Shown one piece after another: positions 16,238 to 24,921 of a stretch of DNA of 64,000 nucleotides. Under the pieces are notes generated by a model. The model saw only the letters and a list, made by a program, of their open reading frames with translations, had not been told where the DNA came from and searched no databases. This DNA comes from Ureibacillus yapensis (GTDB lineage Bacteria; Bacillota; Bacilli; Bacillales_A; Planococcaceae). The stretch spans positions 124,001 to 188,000 of the forward strand of contig NZ_QWEI01000002.1 of assembly GCF_003515775.1 (NCBI RefSeq), in the 5' to 3' direction. A program made the position numbers and the translations under genes. Position 1 is the stretch's first letter; each line of letters starts with the position of its first letter.

Positions 16238-17497
16238 TTATCGTGCATCCAATATCAATTGAGTTGGATTTTCTAGTATTCTTTTAATAGACTCTAAAAA
16301 TTCACCCGCATGGTCTCCATCGATTAACCGATGATCGAACGATAAAGAAATCCCCATCATTTGTCGTATAGAGATTTCTCCATTGACGACGCCCACTCTT
16401 TCTTTGATTGAATGGACTCCTAAAATACCTACTTCTGGGTGGTTAATAATCGGTGTCGCAAACCAGCCGCTATTTTTCCCAGAACTACTAATTGTGAATG
16501 TTCCGCCTTTTAAATCTGAAGGGTCAACTTTTCGGTTACGTGTATTTTCTGTAAGAAGAGCTAATTCTTCTGCAATTTCTGACATAGACTTTGCATCCGT
16601 ATTTTTAATAACAGGTACAATCAGTCCATCTTTCGTCGCCGTTGCAATGCCAATATTGTAGAATTTCTTAAGTAAAATTTTCTCTTCTTTCTCGTTGTAT
16701 GAAGCATTAAAAATTGGAACGTTAATTAACGCTTTTGTCACAGCTTTTATGATAAAAGGCAAATAAGTAAGTTTCATTCCTTTATCAAGTAAATTAGTAT
16801 TTAATTCCTGTCTCAAGGCTACCAAATTCGTTATGTCAATTTCATCCATTGCTGTTGCATGAGGAATCGTTGTAACCGATTGCACCATTTTCTCTGAAAT
16901 CCTTTTTCGTAATCCTTTCATTGGGATTTCCTCAATGATTTCTTTTGAATTTTCTTGATTTTTTTCGAAATTTGTTTGTAAGTCTGTGGGTTTATTTTGT
17001 AGTATGTTGGGAGGTTTGTTTAGTTGATTTGCGTAATTTTGTACATCTTCATTTGTGACACGGCCTTTTTGACCAGTACCAGTTATTTTCTCTATATCTA
17101 CTCCGATATTCCTTGCAAATTTTCGTACAGAAGGAGCAGCTTGTACCCGATTCGCCGCTGACTTTGGTTTTGTGTTAGAAAGTTGTGCCTTAGTAGACGG
17201 TGCTTCAGGTATTGGAATTTCCACTTCATGTTCTAAAACGGTTCTAGCCGCAATCTCACTTTCAAACTCAAGTGTAATTAAGGTTTCACCTACATTAACG
17301 ACAGTACCTTCATCCCCTACTAGAGTAGTTATTTTACCTGCCTTTGGAGATGAAATTTCAACCACTGCTTTATCTGTTTGAATTTCAACAATCGGTTGAT
17401 CAGCTTTAATGATTTCCCCTTGAGTTACAAACCATTTAACGATTTCTGCTTCATGAAGACCTTCCCCGATGTCCGGCAATTTAAACTCGTACGACAT
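16238..17497 (-). CDS. 2-oxoacid dehydrogenase E2 component (dihydrolipoamide acyltransferase)
   Basis: The 419-residue E2 has one N-terminal lipoyl domain (Lys43 in QTDKAVVEIS), an Ala/Pro/Thr/Lys-rich linker, an E3/E1-binding domain around residues 122-158 (RKFARNIGVDI), a second linker rich in Asn and Gln, and a catalytic core with HRLIDGDHAGEF near the C-terminus (HxxxDG). It transfers the acyl group from lipoyl to CoA. AGGAGGGG precedes the chosen ATG. It is upstream of E1alpha by 14 bp, the reverse of the usual E1alpha-E1beta-E2 order, which is a small oddity. Confidence 0.9.
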   Translation of the reverse strand: MSYEFKLPDIGEGLHEAEIVKWFVTQGEIIKADQPIVEIQTDKAVVEISSPKAGKITTLVGDEGTVVNVGETLITLEFESEIAARTVLEHEVEIPIPEAPSTKAQLSNTKPKSAANRVQAAPSVRKFARNIGVDIEKITGTGQKGRVTNEDVQNYANQLNKPPNILQNKPTDLQTNFEKNQENSKEIIEEIPMKGLRKRISEKMVQSVTTIPHATAMDEIDITNLVALRQELNTNLLDKGMKLTYLPFIIKAVTKALINVPIFNASYNEKEEKILLKKFYNIGIATATKDGLIVPVIKNTDAKSMSEIAEELALLTENTRNRKVDPSDLKGGTFTISSSGKNSGWFATPIINHPEVGILGVHSIKERVGVVNGEISIRQMMGISLSFDHRLIDGDHAGEFLESIKRILENPTQLILDAR

Positions 17498-17643
17498 TTT
17501 ACTTCCCCTCCTAAAAACTATCAATAAATAATATGTGACCTATTAATTGTCAATCACTCTACTATTCAGAATATAGTAATTGTTTTTTAAAATAGACAGA
17601 TATTTTCCAAACACTATTTGACCTACTTGATTAATGATAAAGT

Positions 17644-18486
17644 TCAAGTCGAGTAATCATAAAAACCTTTCCCACTCTTTCTCCCATAATGCCCAGCGCG
17701 AACATATTTACGTAATAATGGGGGGACTCGATATTTAGAATCACCGGTTTCTTCAAATAATGTTTCAGAAACAAATAACATGGTATCTAAACCAATTAAA
17801 TCCGCCAATGCTAATGGACCAATTGGATGGTTTGCACCTAACATCATTCCCTTATCAATATCCTCAATGGATGCAATTCCTTCACCTAATACAAAGATTG
17901 CTTCGTTGATCATTGGGACTAAAATTCGATTTACAGCAAATAAAGGGGCATCCTGAACTGTGATTCTTTCTTTTCCTATTTCACTCACAAGTTCTGAAAT
18001 TTTAATAAAAGTCTCGTCAGATGTATTCGAACCTCTAACAATTTCCACAAGTTTCATTACCGGAACAGGATTAAAAAAGTGCATCCCAATGACTTTATCT
18101 GCTCGATTGGTAATTCCGCCTAGCTCGGTAATACTTAGACCTGATGTATTCGTAGCAAAAATTGTATCGGCCTTACATTGACGATCTAGTTTAGAGAAAA
18201 TCTCTTTTTTAATTTTCATATTTTCAGTTGCGGCTTCAATAATAATGTCAGCATCTTTTAAGCAACTTATTTCTTGAGTAATTGAGATGCGATTTAAAAC
18301 CTCTGATACATCTACTGAAATCGATTGTTTTTTTATTAATCGCTCCAAATTTTTTTCAATTGTCTTTAGAGCTGTGTGAAGAACCTCAATCTTCACATCA
18401 TATAAAACTACTGGATATCCAGTTGTAGCCATCACTTGAGCAATCCCATTTCCCATCGTACCTGATCCTACAACGCCAATATTCAC
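17644..18486 (-). CDS. 3-hydroxyacyl-CoA dehydrogenase (3-hydroxybutyryl-CoA dehydrogenase type)
   Basis: The 280-residue NAD-dependent enzyme has the Rossmann motif [11 protein letters not shown], the catalytic block [17 protein letters not shown] (His near residue 140) and a C-terminal dimerisation domain ending SGKGFYDYS. It oxidises L-3-hydroxyacyl-CoA to 3-oxoacyl-CoA. A second, SDR-type 3-hydroxyacyl-CoA dehydrogenase lies at the head of the block, so the two may take different substrates (straight versus 2-methyl branched). The start is GTG behind an AGGGG site. It follows the TetR gene by 36 bp. Confidence 0.85.
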   Translation of the reverse strand: MNIGVVGSGTMGNGIAQVMATTGYPVVLYDVKIEVLHTALKTIEKNLERLIKKQSISVDVSEVLNRISITQEISCLKDADIIIEAATENMKIKKEIFSKLDRQCKADTIFATNTSGLSITELGGITNRADKVIGMHFFNPVPVMKLVEIVRGSNTSDETFIKISELVSEIGKERITVQDAPLFAVNRILVPMINEAIFVLGEGIASIEDIDKGMMLGANHPIGPLALADLIGLDTMLFVSETLFEETGDSKYRVPPLLRKYVRAGHYGRKSGKGFYDYST

Positions 18487-18522
18487 ACATACACCCCTGA
18501 CTAAAGGTTGATTAAGAATTAA

Positions 18523-19107
18523 CTATTTTAGAAGTTTCAACAAAGATGCAGCATAAATTTCTTGAATTTCATTAATGGTTTTTTTGCCATTAGGTCTATA
18601 CCATTGTTGGATCCAGTTCATTGCCCCTAAAATCATCATTCTAGTAAGCACTGGATCTTCCGAAACAAATTCACCAGAAGCAATACCCTTAACAATTGTC
18701 TCATCAAACTTCAAAGCATATTCATTTCGCATGTGTAAAATTTGATTTAATTGTACCTCTGTAAACATCTCTCCAGGTTTGATCATCATGTTAAAGATTT
18801 CTTTCTTTTCTATTGCATAGCGAATATGTGTTTTGATCATATTCAATAATTTTTCTTCATTTGTTCCATTACCATTTTGACAATCTACAATATCGCTTGT
18901 CGCTTCTGTTAACACCATTTCATGACATTGAAAGATAATATCTTCTTTATTTTTAAAATAATAATAGAGTGAACCTTTCGTCATTAGTAATTCAGCAGCA
19001 ATGTCTTCCATTGTTGCACCATTAGGTCCCTTTTTATTTACTACTTTTATTGCACTTAAAAGGATATCTTCCTTTTTCTTTCTCATTTTTTTATCTGAGA
19101 GCTTCAT
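18523..19107 (-). CDS. TetR/AcrR-family regulator
   Basis: The 194-residue repressor has an N-terminal HTH (ATMEDIAAELLMTKGSLYYYF, about residues 25-50) and a helical C-terminal ligand domain. The helix YYYFKNKEDI is typical of FadR/AcrR regulators of acyl-CoA catabolism. It lies inside the beta-oxidation operon between thiolase and 3-hydroxyacyl-CoA dehydrogenase, and probably represses the operon until acyl-CoAs accumulate. Inverted repeats before the first gene of the block are possible operators. Confidence 0.85.
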   Translation of the reverse strand: MKLSDKKMRKKKEDILLSAIKVVNKKGPNGATMEDIAAELLMTKGSLYYYFKNKEDIIFQCHEMVLTEATSDIVDCQNGNGTNEEKLLNMIKTHIRYAIEKKEIFNMMIKPGEMFTEVQLNQILHMRNEYALKFDETIVKGIASGEFVSEDPVLTRMMILGAMNWIQQWYRPNGKKTINEIQEIYAASLLKLLK

Positions 19108-19129
19108 TTACTTCACTCCAATTGTCGGT

Positions 19130-20281
19130 CTACATTACTCGTTCGATGATTGTTGCGTTTGCCATACCCCCACCTTCACAGATAGCCTGCAAACCGTATC
19201 TTCCAGCTGTTCTTTCTAGTTCATGCATCATGGAAATCATAATTCGTGCACCAGTAGCTCCTAGCGGATGTCCAAGAGCAATAGCGCCTCCGTTTGGATT
19301 TAACTTATTAGGATCCGCATTTAATTCTTTCATCCAGGCTAATGGCACAGGGGAGAATGCTTCATTTATTTCATACGTATCCATGTCGTCTAAAGTCAAA
19401 GCGGCCTTTTTAAGTACTTTTCTTGTCGCTTCAATTGGCCCCGTTAACATAAGTGTTGGATCTGAGCCAACAACAGTTCTTGCAATTATCTTAAACCTTG
19501 GTTTAATCCCAAGTTCCTCAACTTTTGCTTTTGACATAAGAAGCAGTACTGCAGCTCCATCACTCATTTGACTTGAATTGCCTGCATGTATTTTCCCATT
19601 ATCTTTAAAAACAGGTTTTAATTTTGCTAAAGCTTCTAATGAAGTTTCTTTTCTTGGCCCTTCATCTGCTTTTATTGTTACCGTCGTACCATCCTCTAAT
19701 GTTACATCTAATGGCATAATTTCTTTGTCAAAGTAACCTTCTTTTTGAGCATGCAACGCTCTACGGTGACTTTCTAATGAATATTGATCTAAATCCTCCC
19801 TTGACAATTCCCAAAAGTCAGCAATTCGTTCCGCCGATATTCCTTGATGAATCATTTCGTATTGAGAAGTTAATTGGTTACTCCAATCTGTCTCTTTTCG
19901 AGTAGAGCCAAAAGGAACTCGAGACATACTTTCCACACCACCAGCGATCACTATATCCATGTCTCCACTTAAGATTGCTTGTGCCGCGAAGTGAATAGCT
20001 TGTTGACCTGAACCACATTGACGATCAAGCGTTGTACCAGGTACTTCAATTGGTAAACCAGCGATTAATGCAGAGGTTCTTGCAATATTAAGGGCCTGTT
20101 CTTCTACTTGGTGAACACAACCTAAAATTACATCTTCGACATCACTAGGAGATATATTAGCTTTTTTTATTAGTTCTTTTATGGTTAGTGCTACCAAATC
20201 ATCTGGTCTAATGTTGGATAAAACACCCTTTCTTTTCCCAACTGGTGTTCTTAATACATCAACGATATAAACCTCGCTCAT
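19130..20281 (-). CDS. Acetyl-CoA C-acyltransferase (thiolase)
   Basis: The 383-residue thiolase has catalytic Cys89 in LDRQCGSGQQA, the NGGAIALGHPLGATGAR loop with active-site His, and the second Cys in CEGGGMAN. It cleaves a 3-oxoacyl-CoA with CoA; for isoleucine, 2-methylacetoacetyl-CoA to propionyl-CoA plus acetyl-CoA. The start is the ATG with GGAG eight bases before it; a 51-codon longer frame is not supported. It lies 22 bp downstream of an enoyl-CoA hydratase in the same operon. Confidence 0.9.
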   Translation of the reverse strand: MSEVYIVDVLRTPVGKRKGVLSNIRPDDLVALTIKELIKKANISPSDVEDVILGCVHQVEEQALNIARTSALIAGLPIEVPGTTLDRQCGSGQQAIHFAAQAILSGDMDIVIAGGVESMSRVPFGSTRKETDWSNQLTSQYEMIHQGISAERIADFWELSREDLDQYSLESHRRALHAQKEGYFDKEIMPLDVTLEDGTTVTIKADEGPRKETSLEALAKLKPVFKDNGKIHAGNSSQMSDGAAVLLLMSKAKVEELGIKPRFKIIARTVVGSDPTLMLTGPIEATRKVLKKAALTLDDMDTYEINEAFSPVPLAWMKELNADPNKLNPNGGAIALGHPLGATGARIMISMMHELERTAGRYGLQAICEGGGMANATIIERVM

Positions 20282-20303
20282 ATTATCAACTCCATAAATT
20301 AAA

Positions 20304-21086
20304 TTATTTACCTTGGAAATTAGGCTTTCTCTTTTCAAGAAAAGCTGTGGATCCTTCTGCAAAATCATCTGATGAAAATGCAACAGCTTGAACCAAACGT
20401 TCTTGTTGTAAAAATTGTGGTAATGGCAGTTCAAAACTCTGATTTAGCAAGTATTTCGTTAAACCGATGGATCGTGTAGCCTTGGTAGTAAATGATTCGG
20501 CTAACTCAAGGGCTTTAGAATGTAGCTCTTCTTCAGATACAATTTCGAAAACCATTCCATATTCCTTTGCTTCTTGAGCACTGATTGCCCTAGCAGAGTA
20601 AACAATCTCTTTTGCCCGAGCCATTCCAACAATTCTTGGTAAGTGGTAAAGTGCTGCTAAATCTGGAACCAACCCAACCTTATTAAACACCATAGAGAAA
20701 GAAGCGCTTGCTGAAGCAACTATAAAATCACAGGCTAATGCGATGCTAAAACCAGCTCCATACGAATAGCCATGAACAGCAGCAATGGTTGGTAATTCTA
20801 ATTGCGCAAGCTCACGAATTAGGTTCGCATATGAATCCATATATTCACGACCTACCGTAGCCTGATGTGCTTCTTCTGGAAAGTCTTTTATATTACCCCC
20901 AGTAGAAAACACTCTACCATTCCCTTTCAGTAAGACAACACGAATTTTTGGATTGTACTTAATCTGTTCAAGAGCTTCCGTAAAATCTTTTACTAATTTT
21001 TCAGATAATGCATTTAATGAAGAAGGTTCATTTAACGTAATGATTGCCATTTTATCCTCAATATCCAGTAAAACTGACTTACTCAA
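20304..21086 (-). CDS. Enoyl-CoA hydratase/isomerase
   Basis: The 260-residue crotonase-fold protein has an oxyanion-hole GGNIKDF near residue 65 and AAVHGYSYGAGFSIALACDF near residue 105. The usual second catalytic Glu position reads NKVGLVPDLAALY, with Asp rather than Glu, which hints at an isomerase or altered specificity. The start is uncertain: a TTG with GGTGG eight bases upstream is preferred over the GTG four codons earlier. It sits between an acyl-CoA dehydrogenase and the thiolase in the operon; a second crotonase lies three genes upstream. Confidence 0.85.
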   Translation of the reverse strand: MSKSVLLDIEDKMAIITLNEPSSLNALSEKLVKDFTEALEQIKYNPKIRVVLLKGNGRVFSTGGNIKDFPEEAHQATVGREYMDSYANLIRELAQLELPTIAAVHGYSYGAGFSIALACDFIVASASASFSMVFNKVGLVPDLAALYHLPRIVGMARAKEIVYSARAISAQEAKEYGMVFEIVSEEELHSKALELAESFTTKATRSIGLTKYLLNQSFELPLPQFLQQERLVQAVAFSSDDFAEGSTAFLEKRKPNFQGK

Positions 21087-21136
21087 TGAATGCACCACCT
21101 ATCATATAAAAATTAGGAATCGTTGAATCTACTCGT

Positions 21137-22282
21137 CTATAGCCCGATTCTTTTCGCGATTATATTTTTCATAATCTCGTTTGTTCCTGCGTAAATCGAT
21201 AAAACCGCAGAATCTCTAAATCTTCTAGCAATTTCATATTCCTCGGAGTAGCCATAGCCACCATGTAATTGCATACACTCGACAGATACGCGTTTCGCTA
21301 AATTACTAATCCACCATTTCGCCATCGAAACTTCGGTGACAATATCTTCGTTATTCATATGTTTGATGACTAAATTATCAACATAATTTCGGCCAATTGA
21401 TATTTCTGAAGCCATTTCCGCTAACTTAAATTGAGTATTTTGGAATGAAGAAATTGGTTGACCAAATGCCGTACGTTTTTTCACATAGTCCATCGTCATC
21501 TCTAACATCATTTCACATGACTTAATCGCTGAGATGGCTAGAACGATTCTTTCCTGTTGTAACTTTTGCATTAAATAGTAAAAACCTTTATTTTCTTCAC
21601 CTAACAAGTTGTCAGCTGACACGCGGACATCCTCAAATACAAGCTCACAAGTATCATTTGCGTGTTGACCAACCTTTTCTAATTTACTTCCCTTTGTCAA
21701 TCCAAGTGTTCCAGATTCGACCACAAATAAACTAATCCCTTTATGGGCTGGTTCAATATTTTGATCAGTTTTACACGCAACAACAATTAAATCAGCTGAA
21801 TAGCCATTTGTAATAAAGGTTTTTTCACCATTGATGATATATTCGTTACCTTCTTTAATTGCAGTTGTTCGGATATTTGCTAAATCTGATCCGGATCCTG
21901 GTTCTGTCATAGCAATTGCCGTTATATATTGACCACTTACACAGCCTGGAATCCAACGTTCTTTTTGCTGTTCTGATCCGAAATCATAAATGTAAGGAAC
22001 GACAATATCACTATGCAGGCCAATTCCACACATACCGGTACCAATTCGTTCCATTTCTTCTTGAAAAATGACAGAATACATAAAATCTGCATTTACTCCA
22101 CCATATTTTTCATCTACCCATGGACACAAATAACCTTGTTCACCAAGCTTCTTCCAAAAACTTTTGGGTATTTGCTGTTCTTTCTCCCAGTCTAGAAAAT
22201 ATGGTGCCGCTTCTTTTCCTAGAAACTTTCGAAGGGATTTTCGATATATTTCATGTTCATTTTTCGTTGCTAAAGCAATCAT
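21137..22282 (-). CDS. Acyl-CoA dehydrogenase
   Basis: The 381-residue flavoenzyme has the FAD-binding AMTEPGSGSDLA and TFITNGYSADL segments, the QLHGGYGYSEEYEIAR block and a C-terminal SIYAGTNEIMKNI with the catalytic-type Glu. It dehydrogenates an acyl-CoA, probably 2-methylbutyryl- or isobutyryl-CoA given the operon, handing electrons to ETF. The ATG follows GGGGG by six bases. A different acyl-CoA dehydrogenase heads the leucine cluster near 37 kb. Confidence 0.9.
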   Translation of the reverse strand: MIALATKNEHEIYRKSLRKFLGKEAAPYFLDWEKEQQIPKSFWKKLGEQGYLCPWVDEKYGGVNADFMYSVIFQEEMERIGTGMCGIGLHSDIVVPYIYDFGSEQQKERWIPGCVSGQYITAIAMTEPGSGSDLANIRTTAIKEGNEYIINGEKTFITNGYSADLIVVACKTDQNIEPAHKGISLFVVESGTLGLTKGSKLEKVGQHANDTCELVFEDVRVSADNLLGEENKGFYYLMQKLQQERIVLAISAIKSCEMMLEMTMDYVKKRTAFGQPISSFQNTQFKLAEMASEISIGRNYVDNLVIKHMNNEDIVTEVSMAKWWISNLAKRVSVECMQLHGGYGYSEEYEIARRFRDSAVLSIYAGTNEIMKNIIAKRIGL

Positions 22283-22306
22283 GTAAAGCCCCCTACCCCT
22301 AATGTC

Positions 22307-23089
22307 TTATTTATTTATAAAGACAGGTTTACGTTTTTCGATAAATGCATTAATTCCTTCTTTTACATCCTCTGTTGCAAAAATATCTGCAAATAGATTA
22401 GATTCTAATTCTAATCCTTCTTCCAAAGATAAATCGACACCCTCGTTTACACTTTGCTTGATCCGTCTTAAGGCCTCTATTGAATAGCTAGCAATTTTTT
22501 GTGCCATTTTCAAAGCTACCTCTAACCCCCAGCCATTTGAAGCAACTTGATTTACTAATCCAATACGGTAAGCTTCGTCGGCCGTAATTGGTTCACCCAT
22601 AAACATAAGTTCCTTTGCCTTTCCAGTTCCTATTAGTCGAGGAAGACGTTGCGTTCCTCCGCCTCCTGGGAATAAGCCTAATTTAACTTCTGGTAAAGCA
22701 ATTAGTACACGTACTTCCGCAATACGTATGTCACAAGCTAACGCAAGTTCACAACCAGCACCGAACGTATACCCATTTAATAAAGCAATAGTTGGTTTAG
22801 AACAATTCGCAATATATGTGATCGTCGAGTTAGTTTTCTCATTCCATTCTTTAATTTCATCCCGTGTTTGAGATATAAGGTTTGGAAACTCTTTTATATC
22901 TGCGCCTGCCATAAATGCTTTTTCGCCTGCACCTTTTAAAAGAATGACGTTGACCTCTGAATTCGTATTTAATTCTCTAAATACAGCATCTAATTCACAT
23001 GCCACTTTATTGTTTAAAACATTCATTGGTGGGTTATCGATTGTCACAACGGCAACACCGTCATTAAGTATATAGCTAATCAATTCCAT
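22307..23089 (-). CDS. Enoyl-CoA hydratase
   Basis: The 260-residue crotonase has AFMAGADIKEF near residue 65 and the second catalytic region LPEVKLGLFPGGGGTQRLPR near residue 130, with the Glu pair expected of hydratases. It hydrates a 2-enoyl-CoA, such as tiglyl-CoA, to the 3-hydroxyacyl-CoA. The ATG is preceded by GGAGGG. It lies 24 bp upstream of the acyl-CoA dehydrogenase and 27 bp downstream of the SDR that completes this chain. Confidence 0.9.
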   Translation of the reverse strand: MELISYILNDGVAVVTIDNPPMNVLNNKVACELDAVFRELNTNSEVNVILLKGAGEKAFMAGADIKEFPNLISQTRDEIKEWNEKTNSTITYIANCSKPTIALLNGYTFGAGCELALACDIRIAEVRVLIALPEVKLGLFPGGGGTQRLPRLIGTGKAKELMFMGEPITADEAYRIGLVNQVASNGWGLEVALKMAQKIASYSIEALRRIKQSVNEGVDLSLEEGLELESNLFADIFATEDVKEGINAFIEKRKPVFINK

Positions 23090-23116
23090 TTTTTACATTC
23101 CCTCCAACTATTTAAA

Positions 23117-23887
23117 TTATTTAGGTTGCATTCGAATGGCACCATCTAAACGAATTGTTTCGCCATTGATATAAGGATTTTCAATTAAACTAGTAACTAA
23201 TTGAGCATACTCTTCAGGTTTACCTAGTCGGGATGGGAACGGTACTTGAGATTCTAATAATGCGATTGCTTCGTCTGGTAACGTTCCAACTAATGGTGTT
23301 TTCATTAAACCTGGTGCAATCGTATTGACCCGGATACCTTGATTTGCAAATTCACGAGCAATTGGTAGTGTCATCGCTACAATTCCACCCTTTGATGCGC
23401 TATAGGCTGCTTGGCCAATTTGACCATCAAATGCAGCAACAGAAGCTGTATTAATGATTACACCGCGTTCTCCATTTTCATTAGGTTCATTGGAAAACAT
23501 CGCTTCTGCTGCCAAACGAATTACATTAAAAGTACCTATTAAGTTAACTTCGATTACTTTTGTAAATTCAGAGAGATTTTGAGCGCCTTTCCGACTAACT
23601 ACACGATTTGGAGTCGCAATTCCTGCACAGTTAATTAATAGATCTATTTTCTGAAAATGATTTAACGCTATGTTAATTGCATTTTGAACTTCTTCATCAT
23701 TCGTTACGTTAGTTTTCACAAATACAGCGTTTTCCGTTCCCACTTTTTCAACTAACGCCAAACTACGCTCTTCTTGGAGATCTAAAATCACAGCTTTACC
23801 ACCGTTATTGACAATTCGTTTAACTGTCGCTTCTCCTAAACCCGAGCCTCCACCTGTAACTAATGCAACACGATTACTCAATTCCAT
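23117..23887 (-). CDS. SDR-type 3-hydroxyacyl-CoA dehydrogenase (type II, 2-methyl-3-hydroxybutyryl-CoA)
   Basis: The 256-residue SDR has [12 protein letters not shown], the catalytic Ser in NTASVAAF and Tyr-Lys in YSASKGG, with [14 protein letters not shown] exactly as in type II 3-hydroxyacyl-CoA dehydrogenases (HSD17B10-like). These oxidise 2-methyl-3-hydroxybutyryl-CoA in isoleucine breakdown. It is the first gene of the block; GGGGGGA lies six bases before its ATG. The promoter region in front holds two inverted repeats that could bind the TetR protein encoded in the block. Confidence 0.85.
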   Translation of the reverse strand: MELSNRVALVTGGGSGLGEATVKRIVNNGGKAVILDLQEERSLALVEKVGTENAVFVKTNVTNDEEVQNAINIALNHFQKIDLLINCAGIATPNRVVSRKGAQNLSEFTKVIEVNLIGTFNVIRLAAEAMFSNEPNENGERGVIINTASVAAFDGQIGQAAYSASKGGIVAMTLPIAREFANQGIRVNTIAPGLMKTPLVGTLPDEAIALLESQVPFPSRLGKPEEYAQLVTSLIENPYINGETIRLDGAIRMQPK

Positions 23888-23924
23888 ACTAGGTCCCCCC
23901 TTATAATCTTACTGTCTATGAATA

Positions 23925-23951
23925 TTTAACCTTTTTAACTCTATGGTTAAA
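23925..23951. promoter_or_regulatory. Inverted repeat before the isoleucine-type operon (TTTAACC/GGTTAAA)
   Basis: TTTAACC and GGTTAAA form perfect 7-bp arms with 13 bp between them, 38 bp upstream of the first start codon of the block. The position suits an operator for the operon's TetR protein. Confidence 0.45.
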
Positions 23952-23972
23952 ATTTGAATCCTTGTTCAAATT
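23951..23972. promoter_or_regulatory. Palindrome AATTTGAA/TTCAAATT upstream of the operon
   Basis: AATTTGAA and TTCAAATT form perfect 8-bp arms around six bases, directly next to the TTTAACC repeat. It may be a second operator or overlap the -35 region. No protein can be assigned. Confidence 0.4.
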
Positions 23973-24326
23973 ATTTAATAAAAACTCAGATATGTCAATC
24001 TATATTTTTAATTTTCAGACATTTTAGTTAACAATAATATTTTAAAATAAACCGTTTTATTATTTGATGTAGCCAATAGATAAGTTTTACTTTAGCAATA
24101 TAGGGAAAATTTCCAAAAAAAAATTCGAATTTAGAAAGATAGAGTATCTTAAAATTCTAAGGTTTTAATTCAAGATTTTATGGATAAACAACTTAATTTA
24201 GAAAGATATAAGGATTATCTACAGTAATTCATACTACCTAATGATCTGTTAATTCATCTTTTATATTTATACAGATAATACAGACAAATAAAAAAAGAGT
24301 AATACAGACCACCTGTTTACTCTTTT

Positions 24327-24348
24327 GTCCGCAATTTGTCCGCAGAAT
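24327..24348 (+). repeat. Tandem TTTGTCCGCA repeats, right end
   Basis: Two TTTGTCCGCA motifs lie 11 bases apart about 120 bp before the second tRNA-like core, in the same arrangement as at the left end. They are candidate arm-type integrase sites or the remains of an integrase 3' end. Confidence 0.55.
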
Positions 24349-24468
24349 TATTTTTTTGTAATGAACTTATTTAACTGAGCTGCTTTACCCTATCCTGAAA
24401 ACCCTATTAAATCAGACTTATTTAACTTATTTGAACTCATTTAAACTTAGCTTCTTTCTAAAGATAAA

Positions 24469-24512
24469 TTCGACAAGGTGGGGGTCGCAGGTTCGAACCC
24501 TGTCGAGACCAT
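24469..24512 (+). other. tRNA-Val(GAC) 3'-half, candidate attachment site 2
   Basis: The 44 bases read from the anticodon loop (GACAAGG) through the T arm (GCAGG, loop TTCGAAC, CCTGT) to an acceptor strand CGAGACC and discriminator A. They match the 3' half of a tRNA-Val with anticodon GAC. The D arm and 5' acceptor strand are absent, so it is not a tRNA gene. The identical 44-mer occurs at 29750-29793. Confidence 0.75.
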
Positions 24513-24522
24513 ACTCTAATCG

Positions 24523-24567
24523 AAGGCTTGAATCCTTATTTATCAAGGGTTTGAGGCTTTTTTATTT
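24523..24567 (+). terminator. Hairpin terminator behind attachment site 2
   Basis: AAGGCTTGAATCCTT pairs, with G-T wobbles, to AAGGGTTTGAGGCTT and is followed by a T tract (TTTTTTATTTT). It occupies the place of a tRNA transcript terminator, supporting the idea that this was once the 3' end of a tRNA-Val gene. Confidence 0.6.
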
Positions 24568-24603
24568 TGTATAACGTTTTTTTGATTTTGATGATTTTTA
24601 ACT

Positions 24604-24657
24604 CTGTGGCATCATTTTGGCATCAATCCTCATGACTACTAAAAAGTGTGGCATCCA
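24604..24657 (+). repeat. Iterated TGGCATC motif beside attachment site 2
   Basis: TGGCATC occurs three times (TGTGGCATCA, TTTGGCATCA, TGTGGCATCC) within about 55 bp, 95 bp past the tRNA-like core. It differs from the TTTGTCCGCA set and could mark a second integrase's binding sites. Confidence 0.4.
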
Positions 24658-24819
24658 AGTATAAGCAAATTATAAAAAGCAATCATATAGAACCCGATAG
24701 AAAGGAGCATATTTTAAAAGCATTAGATGAGGTGAAACTAATAGAAGAATAAAAGCTTCTAAAAAAGTCTGCTAGAGAATTTTTAAATGAATTAAGAAAT
24801 AAAAATAGATAAAATAAAT

Positions 24820-24863
24820 AACACCTTCAATCAGGACAGTATTAATCTTCGGTCGAAGGTGTT
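24820..24863 (-). terminator. Hairpin after the Rep pseudogene
   Basis: AACACCTTC and GAAGGTGTT form a 9-bp stem with a long loop. On the minus strand it is followed by ATTTATTTT. It lies about 60 bp beyond the end of the Rep remnant. Confidence 0.45.
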
Positions 24864-24921
24864 AAGCGTTCATTGTGTTTTAGAAAAAAATAGCTTATTT
24901 TAATTTTGCTTATTAATATCG

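Larger units (their letters stand above)
24295..24512 (+). repeat. 218-bp direct repeat, copy 2 (right end of apparent island)
   Basis: This copy matches 4815-5032 with equal length and nearly identical first 90 bases, and ends in a well-preserved tRNA-Val(GAC) 3' half. Between the copies lie 19.3 kb of co-oriented catabolic genes. It sits in a 1.03-kb gene-free stretch (23888-24921) otherwise holding only AT-rich sequence, hairpins and short repeats. Confidence 0.75.

Noticed and set aside
17644-18486. A polyhydroxybutyrate-specific dehydrogenase
   Set aside because: The operon holds acyl-CoA dehydrogenase, hydratase and thiolase, so beta-oxidation is the simpler role; no PHB synthase is in the window.
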